Of a stretch of DNA of 5,326 nt, positions 1 through 5,326 are shown in pieces. The stretch is from contig JAQGHP010000158.1 in assembly GCA_028288775.1 (NCBI GenBank), positions 1 to 5,326 of the forward strand. Direction: 5' to 3'. The notes under the pieces were generated by a model. That model did not search any database. It saw nothing but the letters and a program-made list of their open reading frames with translations, and was not told the DNA's origin. Position 1 is the stretch's first letter. Each line of letters opens with the position of its first letter. The translations under genes were made by a program, and so were the position numbers. The stretch comes from Phycisphaerales bacterium (lineage in GTDB: Bacteria > Planctomycetota > Phycisphaerae > Tepidisphaerales > Tepidisphaeraceae).

Positions 1-33
1 GCTGCGTGCATTGATCCTGAATTTCCAACGCCA

Positions 34-870
34 ATGATCGACCCCTCCGCCGAGCGGTATTGCGACGGCTGCGGGTATGACCTGCGCGGGCTGGGGGACA
101 ACCGATGCCCGGAGTGCGGGCTGCGCTTCAACCCCGCGGCCCGGCCGGCGGCGCGGATTCCGTGGCTGCGACGGCGGCACATCGGGACGTTCGCCGGCTT
201 CTGGCAGACCGTCTGGTTCCTCACGCTCCACCCCGTTCAATTCGTTGCCGAGGCGGCGCGGCCCGGCGGGGGCGACTTCGTGGGGGCGAGGAGCTTTCGG
301 GCGGCGTGCGTGCGGTGCGCGCTGGCGTCGAGCATGACGCCGATCCTGGCGGAAATCATTAGCATGCCGGGGACCCCGCCGCAGTTTTTCGTGTGGTTTA
401 TCGCACCGCTTGGCGGGCTCGGGTTCGCGGTCTGGTATTTTTTCACGATGTTGACGGACGTGGCGCTGGTGGACGTGACGTATTTCCTGGGCGACCGCGA
501 TCTGGCGTGGGAAGTCGTTTTGAGCGACTACAGCGCGGGATTGCTGGGCTGGTCTCCGGTCCCCGGACTGCTCGCCACCGCGTCGGCGGTGCTGCTCAAT
601 ACGGGCCATGCGGCCGTCGGGGGGTTCCTCCGCGACGGGTCCCTTTTCTCGCTCGCCGTGCTGGGGCTGATGTTGGTTGTCGGCCCGGTGTTCCTGTTCC
701 GCGTGGCGTCCCGGCGGGGCCTGGCCGCATGCGTCATGTCGATTATGTCGGTCGTCTTCCGCTTTTTCTCGGCCGCACTAACCGCGACGTTCGTGTTCGG
801 CCTGAGCTTGATCGTCACCGTGCCGCTGGCGCTGCTGATCGCGCTGCTGTGGCAAGCGTTTTTCGGCTAG
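34..870 (+). CDS. Zinc-ribbon multi-pass membrane protein, function unknown
   Basis: The 278-residue product opens with a four-cysteine zinc ribbon: C10-x2-C13 in CGYDLRGL and C25-x2-C28 in CPECG. This N-terminal cassette is frequent in planctomycete membrane proteins. A basic stretch (residues 41-49, with RRR) and a segment containing FWQTVWFLTLHP (56-67) follow, then hydrophobic helices at about 117-139, 178-196, 203-223 and 230-272 (the last long enough for two). The ribbon is therefore probably cytoplasmic, attached to an inner-membrane domain. The layout resembles Yip1-like proteins, but I cannot confirm that family. The ATG at 34 lacks a clear Shine-Dalgarno site, and its frame is open to the window edge, so a start further upstream is possible. 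The TAG stop overlaps the aroA stop on the other strand. That this is a real gene is well supported; its role is unknown. Confidence 0.8.
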   Translation: MIDPSAERYCDGCGYDLRGLGDNRCPECGLRFNPAARPAARIPWLRRRHIGTFAGFWQTVWFLTLHPVQFVAEAARPGGGDFVGARSFRAACVRCALASSMTPILAEIISMPGTPPQFFVWFIAPLGGLGFAVWYFFTMLTDVALVDVTYFLGDRDLAWEVVLSDYSAGLLGWSPVPGLLATASAVLLNTGHAAVGGFLRDGSLFSLAVLGLMLVVGPVFLFRVASRRGLAACVMSIMSVVFRFFSAALTATFVFGLSLIVTVPLALLIALLWQAFFG

Positions 871-2165
871 CGTGCGAGCTTGGCCAAGTCGTCAAAGTAA
901 TTCGGGTACGTCTTGTTCACGCAAGCAGGGTCCTGGATCACGACGCCCTTCGATTTGGTGCCGGCCAGGGCGAAGCTCATCGCCATGCGGTGATCATCGT
1001 ACGTCGCGATGGAGGCGGGGCGGATCGTTTCGGGCGGGACGATCGTCAGGTCGTCGCCTTCGACGCTCACGTCCGCGCCCAGTTTCGCCAACTCCGCGGC
1101 CAGTGCGGCGATGCGGTCCGTCTCCTTGACCCGCAGTGTATGCAAGCCGCGGATCGTCGTTTCGCCCCGGGCGAACAGCGCGGTTACCGCAAGTGTCTGG
1201 GCGGTATCGGGCATCGCGGCGAGGTTCACGTCGATGCCTTCGAGCGCGGCCGGGCCGGCAATGGTGATGAAATCGGGGCCGACCGTCACGCCCGCGCCCA
1301 TCCGGCGGAGCACGTCCGCGAAGCCGACGTCGCCCTGCAGGCTGCGCTTGCCGAGGCCTTCTACCGTCAGCGTAGCGCCCGGATGAATTGCCGCGGCGGC
1401 GAGGAAATAGCTGGCGTTGCTCGCATCCGGTTCGATTGCATATTTCGTAGCGCTGTAAACGCCGCTCGAAATAATAATCTGTTTGGGTTCGCCGGTATCG
1501 CGGTCGCGGATGAGTTCGGGGGTGTGGCCAAATTCGTCCATCAGCCGCATGGTCATGGCGACGTAGGGCCAGCTCGTTTGCGGGGAATCGAGATCGACGC
1601 GCACTTCGTGGCGCGCGTACGGGGCGACTTGGAGGACCGCGGAAAGAAATTGCGAGGAAGTCGAGGAACCGAAGCGGCCGCGTCCGCCGGGCAGGCGGTC
1701 GGCATGAACGGTGACGGGCGGGAATCCTTCGGCCTTATCGTAGGAAATTCGCACGGCGAAGTTGCGCAACAAATCGACCAGCGGGCCGATGGGGCGCTGG
1801 CGCATGCGGGGGATGCCGTCGAGCGTGAACGTCCCGCGGCCCACGGAGCAGAGCGCGGTGAGGAAGCGGATGGTCGTGCCACTGTTGCCGCAGAAGAGCT
1901 CCGCGGAGTCGGCGGGGATTTCGCCGCCGCGGCCTTCGATGCGAACGACGTGGGCCGTGCGATCGATCTCCGGCGAAAAGCCGAGGCGGCCAAGGTTTTC
2001 GAGCATCACCAACGTGTCGTCCGCGAAGAGCACGTTGGAAAGCTCGCTGACGCCCCGGCCCAGCGCGGCCAGAACCAGCGCACGGTTGGTGAGGCTCTTC
2101 GAGCCCGGCGGCGACATTTTCACCGAAAACGCGGCGGAAATGGGTTGGATTAACAGCTCGTTCAT
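867..2165 (-). CDS. aroA: 3-phosphoshikimate 1-carboxyvinyltransferase (EPSP synthase)
   Basis: EPSP synthase transfers the enolpyruvyl group of PEP to shikimate 3-phosphate in the cytoplasmic shikimate pathway, on the way to chorismate and aromatic amino acids. The 432-residue product has normal family length and aligns along its whole length with E. coli AroA: PPGSKSLTNRAL (K23, R28), GNSGTTIRF (93-101), PRMRQRPIG (R124), SSQF (170-173), DASNASYFLAAAAI (247-260), MPDTAQT (D320), VKETDRI (E348), YDDHRMAM (389-396) and NKTYPNYF (K418). Substrate-binding and catalytic residues are all in place. Position 101 is Phe where E. coli has Pro. The frame is open up to 2372, but I chose the ATG at 2163-2165 because the family N-terminus (MNELLIQPI) begins there and the extra 69 codons run through a repeat. 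No clear Shine-Dalgarno site is seen. It converges on the upstream membrane-protein gene with overlapping stops and diverges from the DUF4139 gene. Confidence 0.97.
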   Translation of the reverse strand: MNELLIQPISAAFSVKMSPPGSKSLTNRALVLAALGRGVSELSNVLFADDTLVMLENLGRLGFSPEIDRTAHVVRIEGRGGEIPADSAELFCGNSGTTIRFLTALCSVGRGTFTLDGIPRMRQRPIGPLVDLLRNFAVRISYDKAEGFPPVTVHADRLPGGRGRFGSSTSSQFLSAVLQVAPYARHEVRVDLDSPQTSWPYVAMTMRLMDEFGHTPELIRDRDTGEPKQIIISSGVYSATKYAIEPDASNASYFLAAAAIHPGATLTVEGLGKRSLQGDVGFADVLRRMGAGVTVGPDFITIAGPAALEGIDVNLAAMPDTAQTLAVTALFARGETTIRGLHTLRVKETDRIAALAAELAKLGADVSVEGDDLTIVPPETIRPASIATYDDHRMAMSFALAGTKSKGVVIQDPACVNKTYPNYFDDLAKLAR

Positions 2166-2176
2166 CGCGATCGCGA
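2165..2176. other. 12-bp perfect palindrome at the aroA start
   Basis: TCGCGATCGCGA is its own reverse complement and contains the octamer GCGATCGC. It begins at the first base of the aroA ATG and covers the next 11 bases upstream, where a ribosome or a regulator could bind. Such short GC palindromes also occur by chance or as methylation motifs in GC-rich genomes, so no function is claimed. The rest of 2177-2282 shows no gene and no convincing promoter. Confidence 0.3.
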
Positions 2177-2282
2177 GATTAGTGGAAATCGGGCTCGGGG
2201 GGAATAGTGGACGCCGGATGCACGCGAAGCCCGTTTGCAACTTTTCCGGGAGCTGGGCGTCGAACTGCGGTAGCTTTATATT

Positions 2283-2372
2283 GTGGCACGGGTTTTCAAC
2301 CCGTGCGTGGTGCGCCAGAGAGAGACCAACCAATATGCGGCGCATCTTGCACTGGTTGAAAACCCGTGCCAC
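2283..2372. repeat. REPIN-like inverted repeat (paired REP units)
   Basis: GTGGCACGGGTTTTCAACC at 2283-2301 is matched perfectly by its reverse complement at 2354-2372. Pairing continues inward to 2316/2339, giving 34-nt arms with 30 Watson-Crick pairs, two G.U pairs and two mismatches around a 22-nt loop (2317-2338). Each arm is itself a small palindrome: GCACGGGTT-TTC-AACCCGTGC at 2286-2306 is perfect, and the copy at 2349-2369 has one mismatch. Two inverted REP-like units with a spacer is the architecture of a REPIN, usually spread in trans by RAYT (Y1-type) transposases. None is encoded here. The GGCACGGGTTTTCAACC core is one I associate with interspersed repeats in planctomycete genomes. 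It lies between the divergent aroA and DUF4139 genes, so it may fall in the 5' leader of one of them. Confidence 0.8.
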
Positions 2373-2411
2373 GGGAAGTGCAATGTTCCTGGGGGGATGC
2401 AGAACAACTCA

Positions 2412-2417
2412 AGAGGA
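2412..2417 (+). promoter_or_regulatory. Ribosome binding site of the DUF4139 gene
   Basis: AGAGGA lies 7 bases before the ATG at 2425 and is complementary to the 16S rRNA 3' end. It is the clearest Shine-Dalgarno site in the window. It fixes the start in a frame that stays open for over 650 bases upstream through the antisense of aroA and the REPIN, and it is followed at once by a signal peptide. Confidence 0.6.
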
Positions 2418-2424
2418 AACGATC

Positions 2425-4023
2425 ATGCGGAAACAACTCGTAGCGGCGGTTCTCTCGGCGGCGGTAACGGGCTTGGGGCTTTATTCCTTTTCGCCCGCCT
2501 ATGGACAGGTGCGGCCGCCGGCGGCGGGGCAGCCGGAGAAGCCGGCGGGGGCGCAGCAGGTGCCGGTGAAGGAAGTCGTGCTGTACACCAGCGGGGTCGG
2601 GTACTTCGAGCATTTCGGCACCGTCACGGGCGACACCACCACCGAACTGCATTTCAAGACCGAGCAGATCAATGACATTCTCAAATCGCTGCTGCTGGAG
2701 GACCTGGACAAGGGGAAGGTCGCCGCGGTGACCTACGGGAGCCAGGAGCCGCTGAGCCACGCGCTCAAGAGCTTCCAGGTGGACCTGTCGGCGAGCCCGG
2801 CGCTGCCGCAACTGCTATCGCAACTCCGCGGGGCGGTGGTGACGGCCACGCTCCCGCAGGGGCAGGTGACGGGGCAGGTGCTGGGAGTGGAAAAGAAACA
2901 GAAGCCCGCGGGGGACAAGCAGGTGGTGGACGCCTGGACGCTGAACCTCCTGCTGGCGGGGGGGAGCATTCGCCCGGTGGAGCTGGAACAAGTGACCGAG
3001 GTCAAGCTGGACGACGCCAAGCTTCAGCAGGAATTGATAAAGGCCCTGGCGGCGGTGGCCGCGGCGCGCGACCAGGACCGCAAGCCGGTGAGCATCCGCT
3101 TCACAGGCCAGGGCGAACGGCGGGTGCGGATCGGGTACGTTGTGGAAGCGCCAGTGTGGAAGGCGTCGTACCGGCTCGTGATAACGGAAGACGCGAAGAA
3201 CGAAGTACCGGAGGGGAAGAAGGACGACACGGGAAAAAATACGGACGCTGGGACGAAGGGACGCGGGGACGCGGGGAAGGAAGATTCCGGGAAGAACCCG
3301 GATGCGGGCGCGGGGGGCGACGGCGGGAAAGGGCCGGGGGAGGCGAAGGGGACTGGCGGGCGGTTGCAGGGGTGGGCGATCGTGGAGAATCAGACCGACA
3401 GCGATTGGGAAAGCGTGGAGCTTTCGCTGGTGAGCGGGAGGCCGATCAGCTTTATCGAGAATTTGTATCAGCCGCTGTACGTTCCGCGTCCACTGGTCGA
3501 GCCGCGACTTTTCGCGAGTCTGCGGCCGCAGACGTATTCCGGGGGGATGGACATGATGAAGAGGCTCGATGAAGGCCTGATCGAAGAGGAGAAGGCGGCG
3601 GCAGACAAGGACCGCGACGGGGCGGGCTTCGGTGGGAGGCAGATGTTGAGCCGTCGGGCCGGCGCAGCGCCGTCGGCCGCGGCAGCAGGCGCGATGCAGA
3701 AGCAAGAGATGCAACAAGCCCAACAACTCCGCGCGCCGATTGATCCCACCGCGTCCATCTCGGCAATGGCGTCGGGGGCGAAGGTCGGGGAATTGTTTCA
3801 GTACACGGTGCCGGACGTACGGCTGCCGCGGCAGAAATCGGCGATGATTCCCATCCTCACCGACCCCGTCGCCGCGGCTCGCCTGAGTATCTACAACCAG
3901 GGCGTGCTGGCGACCAACCCGCTGCTGGGCGTGCGGCTGACGAACACCACGGGCAAGCTGTTGCCGGGCGGGCCGATCACGGTGCTCGACGCCGGGGCGT
4001 ATTCGGGGGACGCGCAGATCTAG
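2425..4023 (+). CDS. DUF4139-family secreted protein, N-terminal part ended by in-frame TAG
   Basis: 532 codons are read before an amber stop. Residues 1-27 form a signal peptide: MRKQ, a hydrophobic core, then A25-Y26-G27 as the likely cleavage site, so the protein should be exported. The mature part holds the family's N-terminal region (EVVLYTSGVGYFEHFG, then INDILKSLLLEDLDKGKV) and the start of the DUF4139 domain (RVRIGYVVEAPVWKASYRLV, LQGWAIVENQTDSDWE, VSGRPISF, LYQPLYVPRPLVEP, ELFQYTVPDVRLP). Between YRLV and LQGW is a disordered K/D/G/E-rich insertion (about 254-312) with an imperfect 19-residue repeat (DTGKNTDAG, DSGKNPDAG). A second low-complexity segment (about 373-440) is rich in Ala, Gln and Met. 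Family members continue past this point, and the missing part follows in the same frame (4024-4737). The first half is therefore a truncated product unless the stop is an error or read through. The biochemical role of the family is not established. Confidence 0.88.
   Translation: MRKQLVAAVLSAAVTGLGLYSFSPAYGQVRPPAAGQPEKPAGAQQVPVKEVVLYTSGVGYFEHFGTVTGDTTTELHFKTEQINDILKSLLLEDLDKGKVAAVTYGSQEPLSHALKSFQVDLSASPALPQLLSQLRGAVVTATLPQGQVTGQVLGVEKKQKPAGDKQVVDAWTLNLLLAGGSIRPVELEQVTEVKLDDAKLQQELIKALAAVAAARDQDRKPVSIRFTGQGERRVRIGYVVEAPVWKASYRLVITEDAKNEVPEGKKDDTGKNTDAGTKGRGDAGKEDSGKNPDAGAGGDGGKGPGEAKGTGGRLQGWAIVENQTDSDWESVELSLVSGRPISFIENLYQPLYVPRPLVEPRLFASLRPQTYSGGMDMMKRLDEGLIEEEKAAADKDRDGAGFGGRQMLSRRAGAAPSAAAAGAMQKQEMQQAQQLRAPIDPTASISAMASGAKVGELFQYTVPDVRLPRQKSAMIPILTDPVAAARLSIYNQGVLATNPLLGVRLTNTTGKLLPGGPITVLDAGAYSGDAQI
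4021..4023 (+). other. In-frame amber codon interrupting the DUF4139 gene
   Basis: The TAG at codon 533 lies between GAYSGDAQI and DLPASQKRLLSFGIDQQ. Both flanks are in the same frame, and homologues read continuously through this junction, so no insertion or deletion is involved. One substitution from GAG (Glu) or CAG (Gln) would explain it. TAG also ends the two neighbouring genes at family-consistent positions, which argues against general reassignment of TAG. Confidence 0.9.
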
Positions 4024-4737
4024 GACCTGCCCGCGTCGCAAAAACGGCTGCTCAGCTTCGGCATCGACCAGCAGGTGCTCGTTCATGCCAACGATCACAC
4101 GGAAAATTCCAGCCTCGTGACGGGGAAAATCGTCAAGGGCGTGCTGGAACTAACCAACAAGCAGACCGCCAGCCAGGATTACGTCGCCCAGAGCAAGGCG
4201 AAGACCGCCAAGACGCTGCTCATCGAACACCCCAAGCGGCAGGGGTGGACGCTCACGCAGCCGGCCAAACCGCTGGAGACCACCGACACGCTCTACCGCT
4301 TCGAAGAGCTTCTCCCCGGCGGCGCGACCGCGAAGATGACGGTGAAGGAGGAACTGGTCTCCTCGCAGGGCATCGCGATCCTGCCAATGGACATCGGGCA
4401 GGTGGAGGCGTACCTGCGGGCGGGCGAAATCCCGCAGCCGGTGAAGGACGCGCTGTCGGCGGCGGCAAAGTTGAAGTACGCGGTGGTGGACACCGAACGC
4501 CAGATGCAGGAGCGACAGCAGAAGGTCAACGAGATCACCCAGGAGCAGGCCCGCATCCGCGAAAACATGAAGACCGTCGCCCAGAGCAGCGACTACTACC
4601 AACGCCTGCTCAAGAAGCTCGACGAACAGGAAAGCCAAATCGAAAAGCTGCAAACCGAGCTAAAGGATCTGCAAAAGAAGCGCGACCAGCAACGCAAGGA
4701 ACTCGAGGACTCGCTGACGAATTTGAACGTGGGATAA
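4024..4737 (+). pseudogene. C-terminal part of the DUF4139-family gene, separated by the TAG codon
   Basis: This is the direct in-frame continuation of the 2425 gene: 237 residues, for 770 positions in total including the amber codon. It completes the DUF4139 beta-rich domain (RLLSFGIDQQVLV, ITGK-like and LELTNKQ strands, LIEHPKRQGW, YRFEELLPGGATAKMTVKEE). It ends in a strongly charged coiled coil (about whole-protein residues 682-768) rich in Gln, Glu and Lys, a normal ending for this family. The TAA stop is at 4735-4737. A GTG at 4075 could begin a separate 220-residue frame, but it has no Shine-Dalgarno site, no signal peptide, and starts inside a conserved strand, so independent translation is unlikely. 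Reading frame, codon use and family motifs are intact, so the break is either very recent or a base error. Otherwise the whole 2425-4737 gene is a pseudogene by one nonsense mutation. Confidence 0.8.
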
Positions 4738-4844
4738 GCTGCGCCAAGTAAAGAGTGAAAAGGCAAAAGTGGGAGGGGCTCACTCCATCAATGGACCTGC
4801 TCCCTGCTCCCACTTTTTACTTTCTACTTTTTACTTGGCGCAGC
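4738..4844. repeat. Long hairpin element with 15-bp terminal inverted repeats
   Basis: GCTGCGCCAAGTAAA at 4738-4752 is matched perfectly by TTTACTTGGCGCAGC at 4830-4844. Pairing extends inward to 4775/4807, giving 38-nt arms with 33 Watson-Crick pairs, two G.U pairs and three mismatches around a 31-nt loop (4776-4806). The left arm is purine-rich and the right arm pyrimidine-rich. The right arm carries TTTTTACTT twice, 14 bases apart (4814-4822, 4828-4836). It begins at the base after the DUF4139 stop codon. No target-site duplication is visible, and no T-run follows on either strand, so it is not a textbook intrinsic terminator, although it could still cap or stabilise the mRNA 3' end. A small non-autonomous mobile repeat is the most likely reading. 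Its sequence is unlike the REPIN at 2283-2372. Confidence 0.75.
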
Positions 4845-4953
4845 CGTCGCGGGCTTCCTTTATGGGCGTGCGGCCGAATTCTCCGCCCCATACCACCAAC
4901 GTTTCATCCAGCAATCCGCGCTGCTTGATGTCCGTCGCCAGTGCCGCATAGGC
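4831..4953 (-). pseudogene. Remnant of a DUF1501-family gene
   Basis: The reverse strand encodes about 40 residues, including DIKQRGLLDETLVVWGGEF followed by GRTP. This is a signature block of DUF1501 proteins (sulfatase/alkaline-phosphatase-like, usually Tat-exported, and very common in planctomycetes), normally read as DLKQRGLLD(D/E)TLVVWGGEFGRTP. Full proteins have around 400-500 residues. The upstream hundreds of residues and the downstream GRDH-type region are missing here. After GRTPIKEARDG the frame enters the 4738-4844 hairpin arm and stops at TAA (4833-4831), so the element has replaced the 3' part. The 5' side merges into the spacer before the carbonic anhydrase-like gene near 4953. 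No start codon or ribosome site belongs to it, so it is gene debris. The identification rests on the motif alone. Confidence 0.65.
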
Positions 4954-4991
4954 GCGCCGCCTTGCATCGCGTTTCGGCGGGGCGAACGCGG

Positions 4992-4997
4992 TAGAAT
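4992..4997 (+). promoter_or_regulatory. Candidate -10 box of the gamma-carbonic anhydrase-like gene
   Basis: TAGAAT matches the bacterial -10 consensus TATAAT at five of six positions and stands out in GC-rich DNA. It ends only 6 bases before the ATG at 5004, so transcription would start at or within a base or two of the start codon and give a leaderless mRNA. This fits the absence of a Shine-Dalgarno site. No good -35 hexamer is seen at normal spacing (the nearest, TTGCAT at 4962, is too far), so this remains a candidate. Confidence 0.4.
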
Positions 4998-5003
4998 CTG
5001 CGC

Positions 5004-5326
5004 ATGACGCTCTTCACCCGAACCCCCGGCAATTACTTCCTCGCGCATAACTCCACGGTCGTCGGCGATGTCACCATCGGCGAACTCGCCAGCTTTTGGT
5101 TTAACGCGGTGGTACGCGGCGACGTCGCGCCGGTCACCATCGGCCGCCGGGTGAATGTTCAGGACGGCGTGGTCATCCATTGCGACACGGGCGTGCCCAA
5201 CGTCATTGAGGAGGATGTGACGATCGGCCACCGCGCCGTGGTGCATGGGACGCACGTCGGGAAGGGGAGTTTGATCGGCATCGGGGCGATTCTTCTCAGC
5301 CGCACGCGCGTGGGGAGCGAATGCCT
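5004..5326 (+). CDS. Gamma-class carbonic anhydrase-like hexapeptide-repeat protein (partial, 3' end outside window)
   Basis: The first 107 residues are present, and the frame is still open at the window edge (family length is about 170-190). The protein is a left-handed beta-helix of the YrdA/PaaY/CamH type, which forms trimers with metal at subunit interfaces. Diagnostic residues are visible: R38 and D40 in VVRGDV, Q53 in NVQDGVVIH, and the three metal-binding histidines H59 (VIH), H76 (IGH) and H81 (VHG), with the 5-residue H76-H81 spacing of Methanosarcina Cam. Hexapeptide turns such as VTIGEL, VTIGRR, VTIGHR, THVGKG and SLIGIG are clear. The acidic-loop glutamates of Cam are not evident, as in most YrdA/CamH-type proteins, so reversible CO2 hydration is possible but unproven; acyltransferase-type or structural roles are alternatives. 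The ATG at 5004 starts at the usual family N-terminus. Confidence 0.93.
   Translation, partial: MTLFTRTPGNYFLAHNSTVVGDVTIGELASFWFNAVVRGDVAPVTIGRRVNVQDGVVIHCDTGVPNVIEEDVTIGHRAVVHGTHVGKGSLIGIGAILLSRTRVGSEC

Noticed and set aside
393..2153. Long forward open frame (586 codons) opposite aroA
   Set aside because: It is antisense to a full-length, motif-complete aroA, and its translation is Arg/Ala/Gly-rich with no recognisable domain. This is a typical GC-rich shadow frame.
2165..2176. GCGATCGC as a cyanobacterial HIP1 repeat
   Set aside because: HIP1 needs genome-wide over-representation, which cannot be judged from one copy, and nothing else here looks cyanobacterial.
2277..2282. TATATT as a -10 box for the DUF4139 gene
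   Set aside because: It fits the -10 consensus, but no -35 lies at normal spacing (TTGCAA at 2235 is far too distant). It would place the whole REPIN in the leader; too weak to annotate.
2166..2372. N-terminal extension of aroA up to an ATG at 2372
   Set aside because: The extra 69 codons run through the REPIN and precede the usual family N-terminus; repeats often create such spurious extensions.
2283..2675. Forward frame starting in the REPIN
   Set aside because: The start codon lies in the repeat arm, and the rest overlaps the signal peptide and first domain of the DUF4139 gene in another frame.
4021..4023. TAG as pyrrolysine or a general sense codon
   Set aside because: Two neighbouring genes end naturally at TAG, and no pyl genes are visible in the window; a base error or a nonsense mutation is simpler.
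2815..4098. Long reverse open frame (427 codons) opposite the DUF4139 gene
   Set aside because: The translation is rich in Arg, Pro and His and matches no family; the forward strand carries clear DUF4139 motifs, so this is a shadow.
4738..4844. Classical Rho-independent terminator
   Set aside because: The stem is far longer than usual, the loop is 31 nt, and neither strand has a T-run after the stem; it is recorded as a repeat instead.
4860..5255. Reverse open frame (131 codons) over the carbonic anhydrase-like start
   Set aside because: It is antisense to clear hexapeptide-repeat coding and in a different frame from the DUF1501 remnant; no family resemblance.

Overview
The window looks like chromosomal DNA from a GC-rich bacterium, most likely a member of the Planctomycetota. 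The clues are a membrane protein with the N-terminal CGYDLRGL / CPECG zinc ribbon so common in that phylum, a large secreted DUF4139-type protein, a fragment of a DUF1501-type protein, weak or missing Shine-Dalgarno sites, and REP-like hairpins of the 'GGCACGGGTTTTCAACC' kind. The assignment rests on recognised sequence style, not on a marker gene. I see no tRNA, rRNA, CRISPR array, transposase or phage gene.

Layout. (1) 34-870 (+) encodes a zinc-ribbon plus multi-helix membrane protein of unknown function. (2) 867-2165 (-) is aroA, encoding EPSP synthase of the shikimate pathway. It converges on gene 1, and the two TAG stop codons share one CTAG. (3) 2166-2424 is a divergent intergenic region with a near-perfect REPIN-like inverted repeat (2283-2372). 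(4) 2425-4737 (+) is a secreted DUF4139-family protein whose frame is broken by one in-frame TAG at 4021-4023. Coding resumes in the same frame and ends in the family's C-terminal coiled coil, so this is one gene split by a single nonsense codon or a base error. (5) 4738-4844 is a long hairpin with a perfect 15-bp terminal inverted repeat, starting at the base after the stop codon. (6) 4831-4953 (-) is a short remnant of a DUF1501-family gene whose frame ends inside the hairpin arm. (7) 5004-5326 (+) is the 5' part of a gamma-class carbonic anhydrase-like hexapeptide-repeat gene, cut by the window end, with a -10-like box almost touching its ATG.

The genes do not form an obvious pathway or operon: aroA is on the opposite strand to its neighbours, and the other genes are separated by repeats or remnants. 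The window is best read as ordinary housekeeping and hypothetical genes whose spacers have taken in small repeats and gene debris. I found no convincing new multi-gene system. The points most worth checking are the amber codon in the DUF4139 gene, the two structured repeats on either side of that gene, and the DUF1501 remnant.
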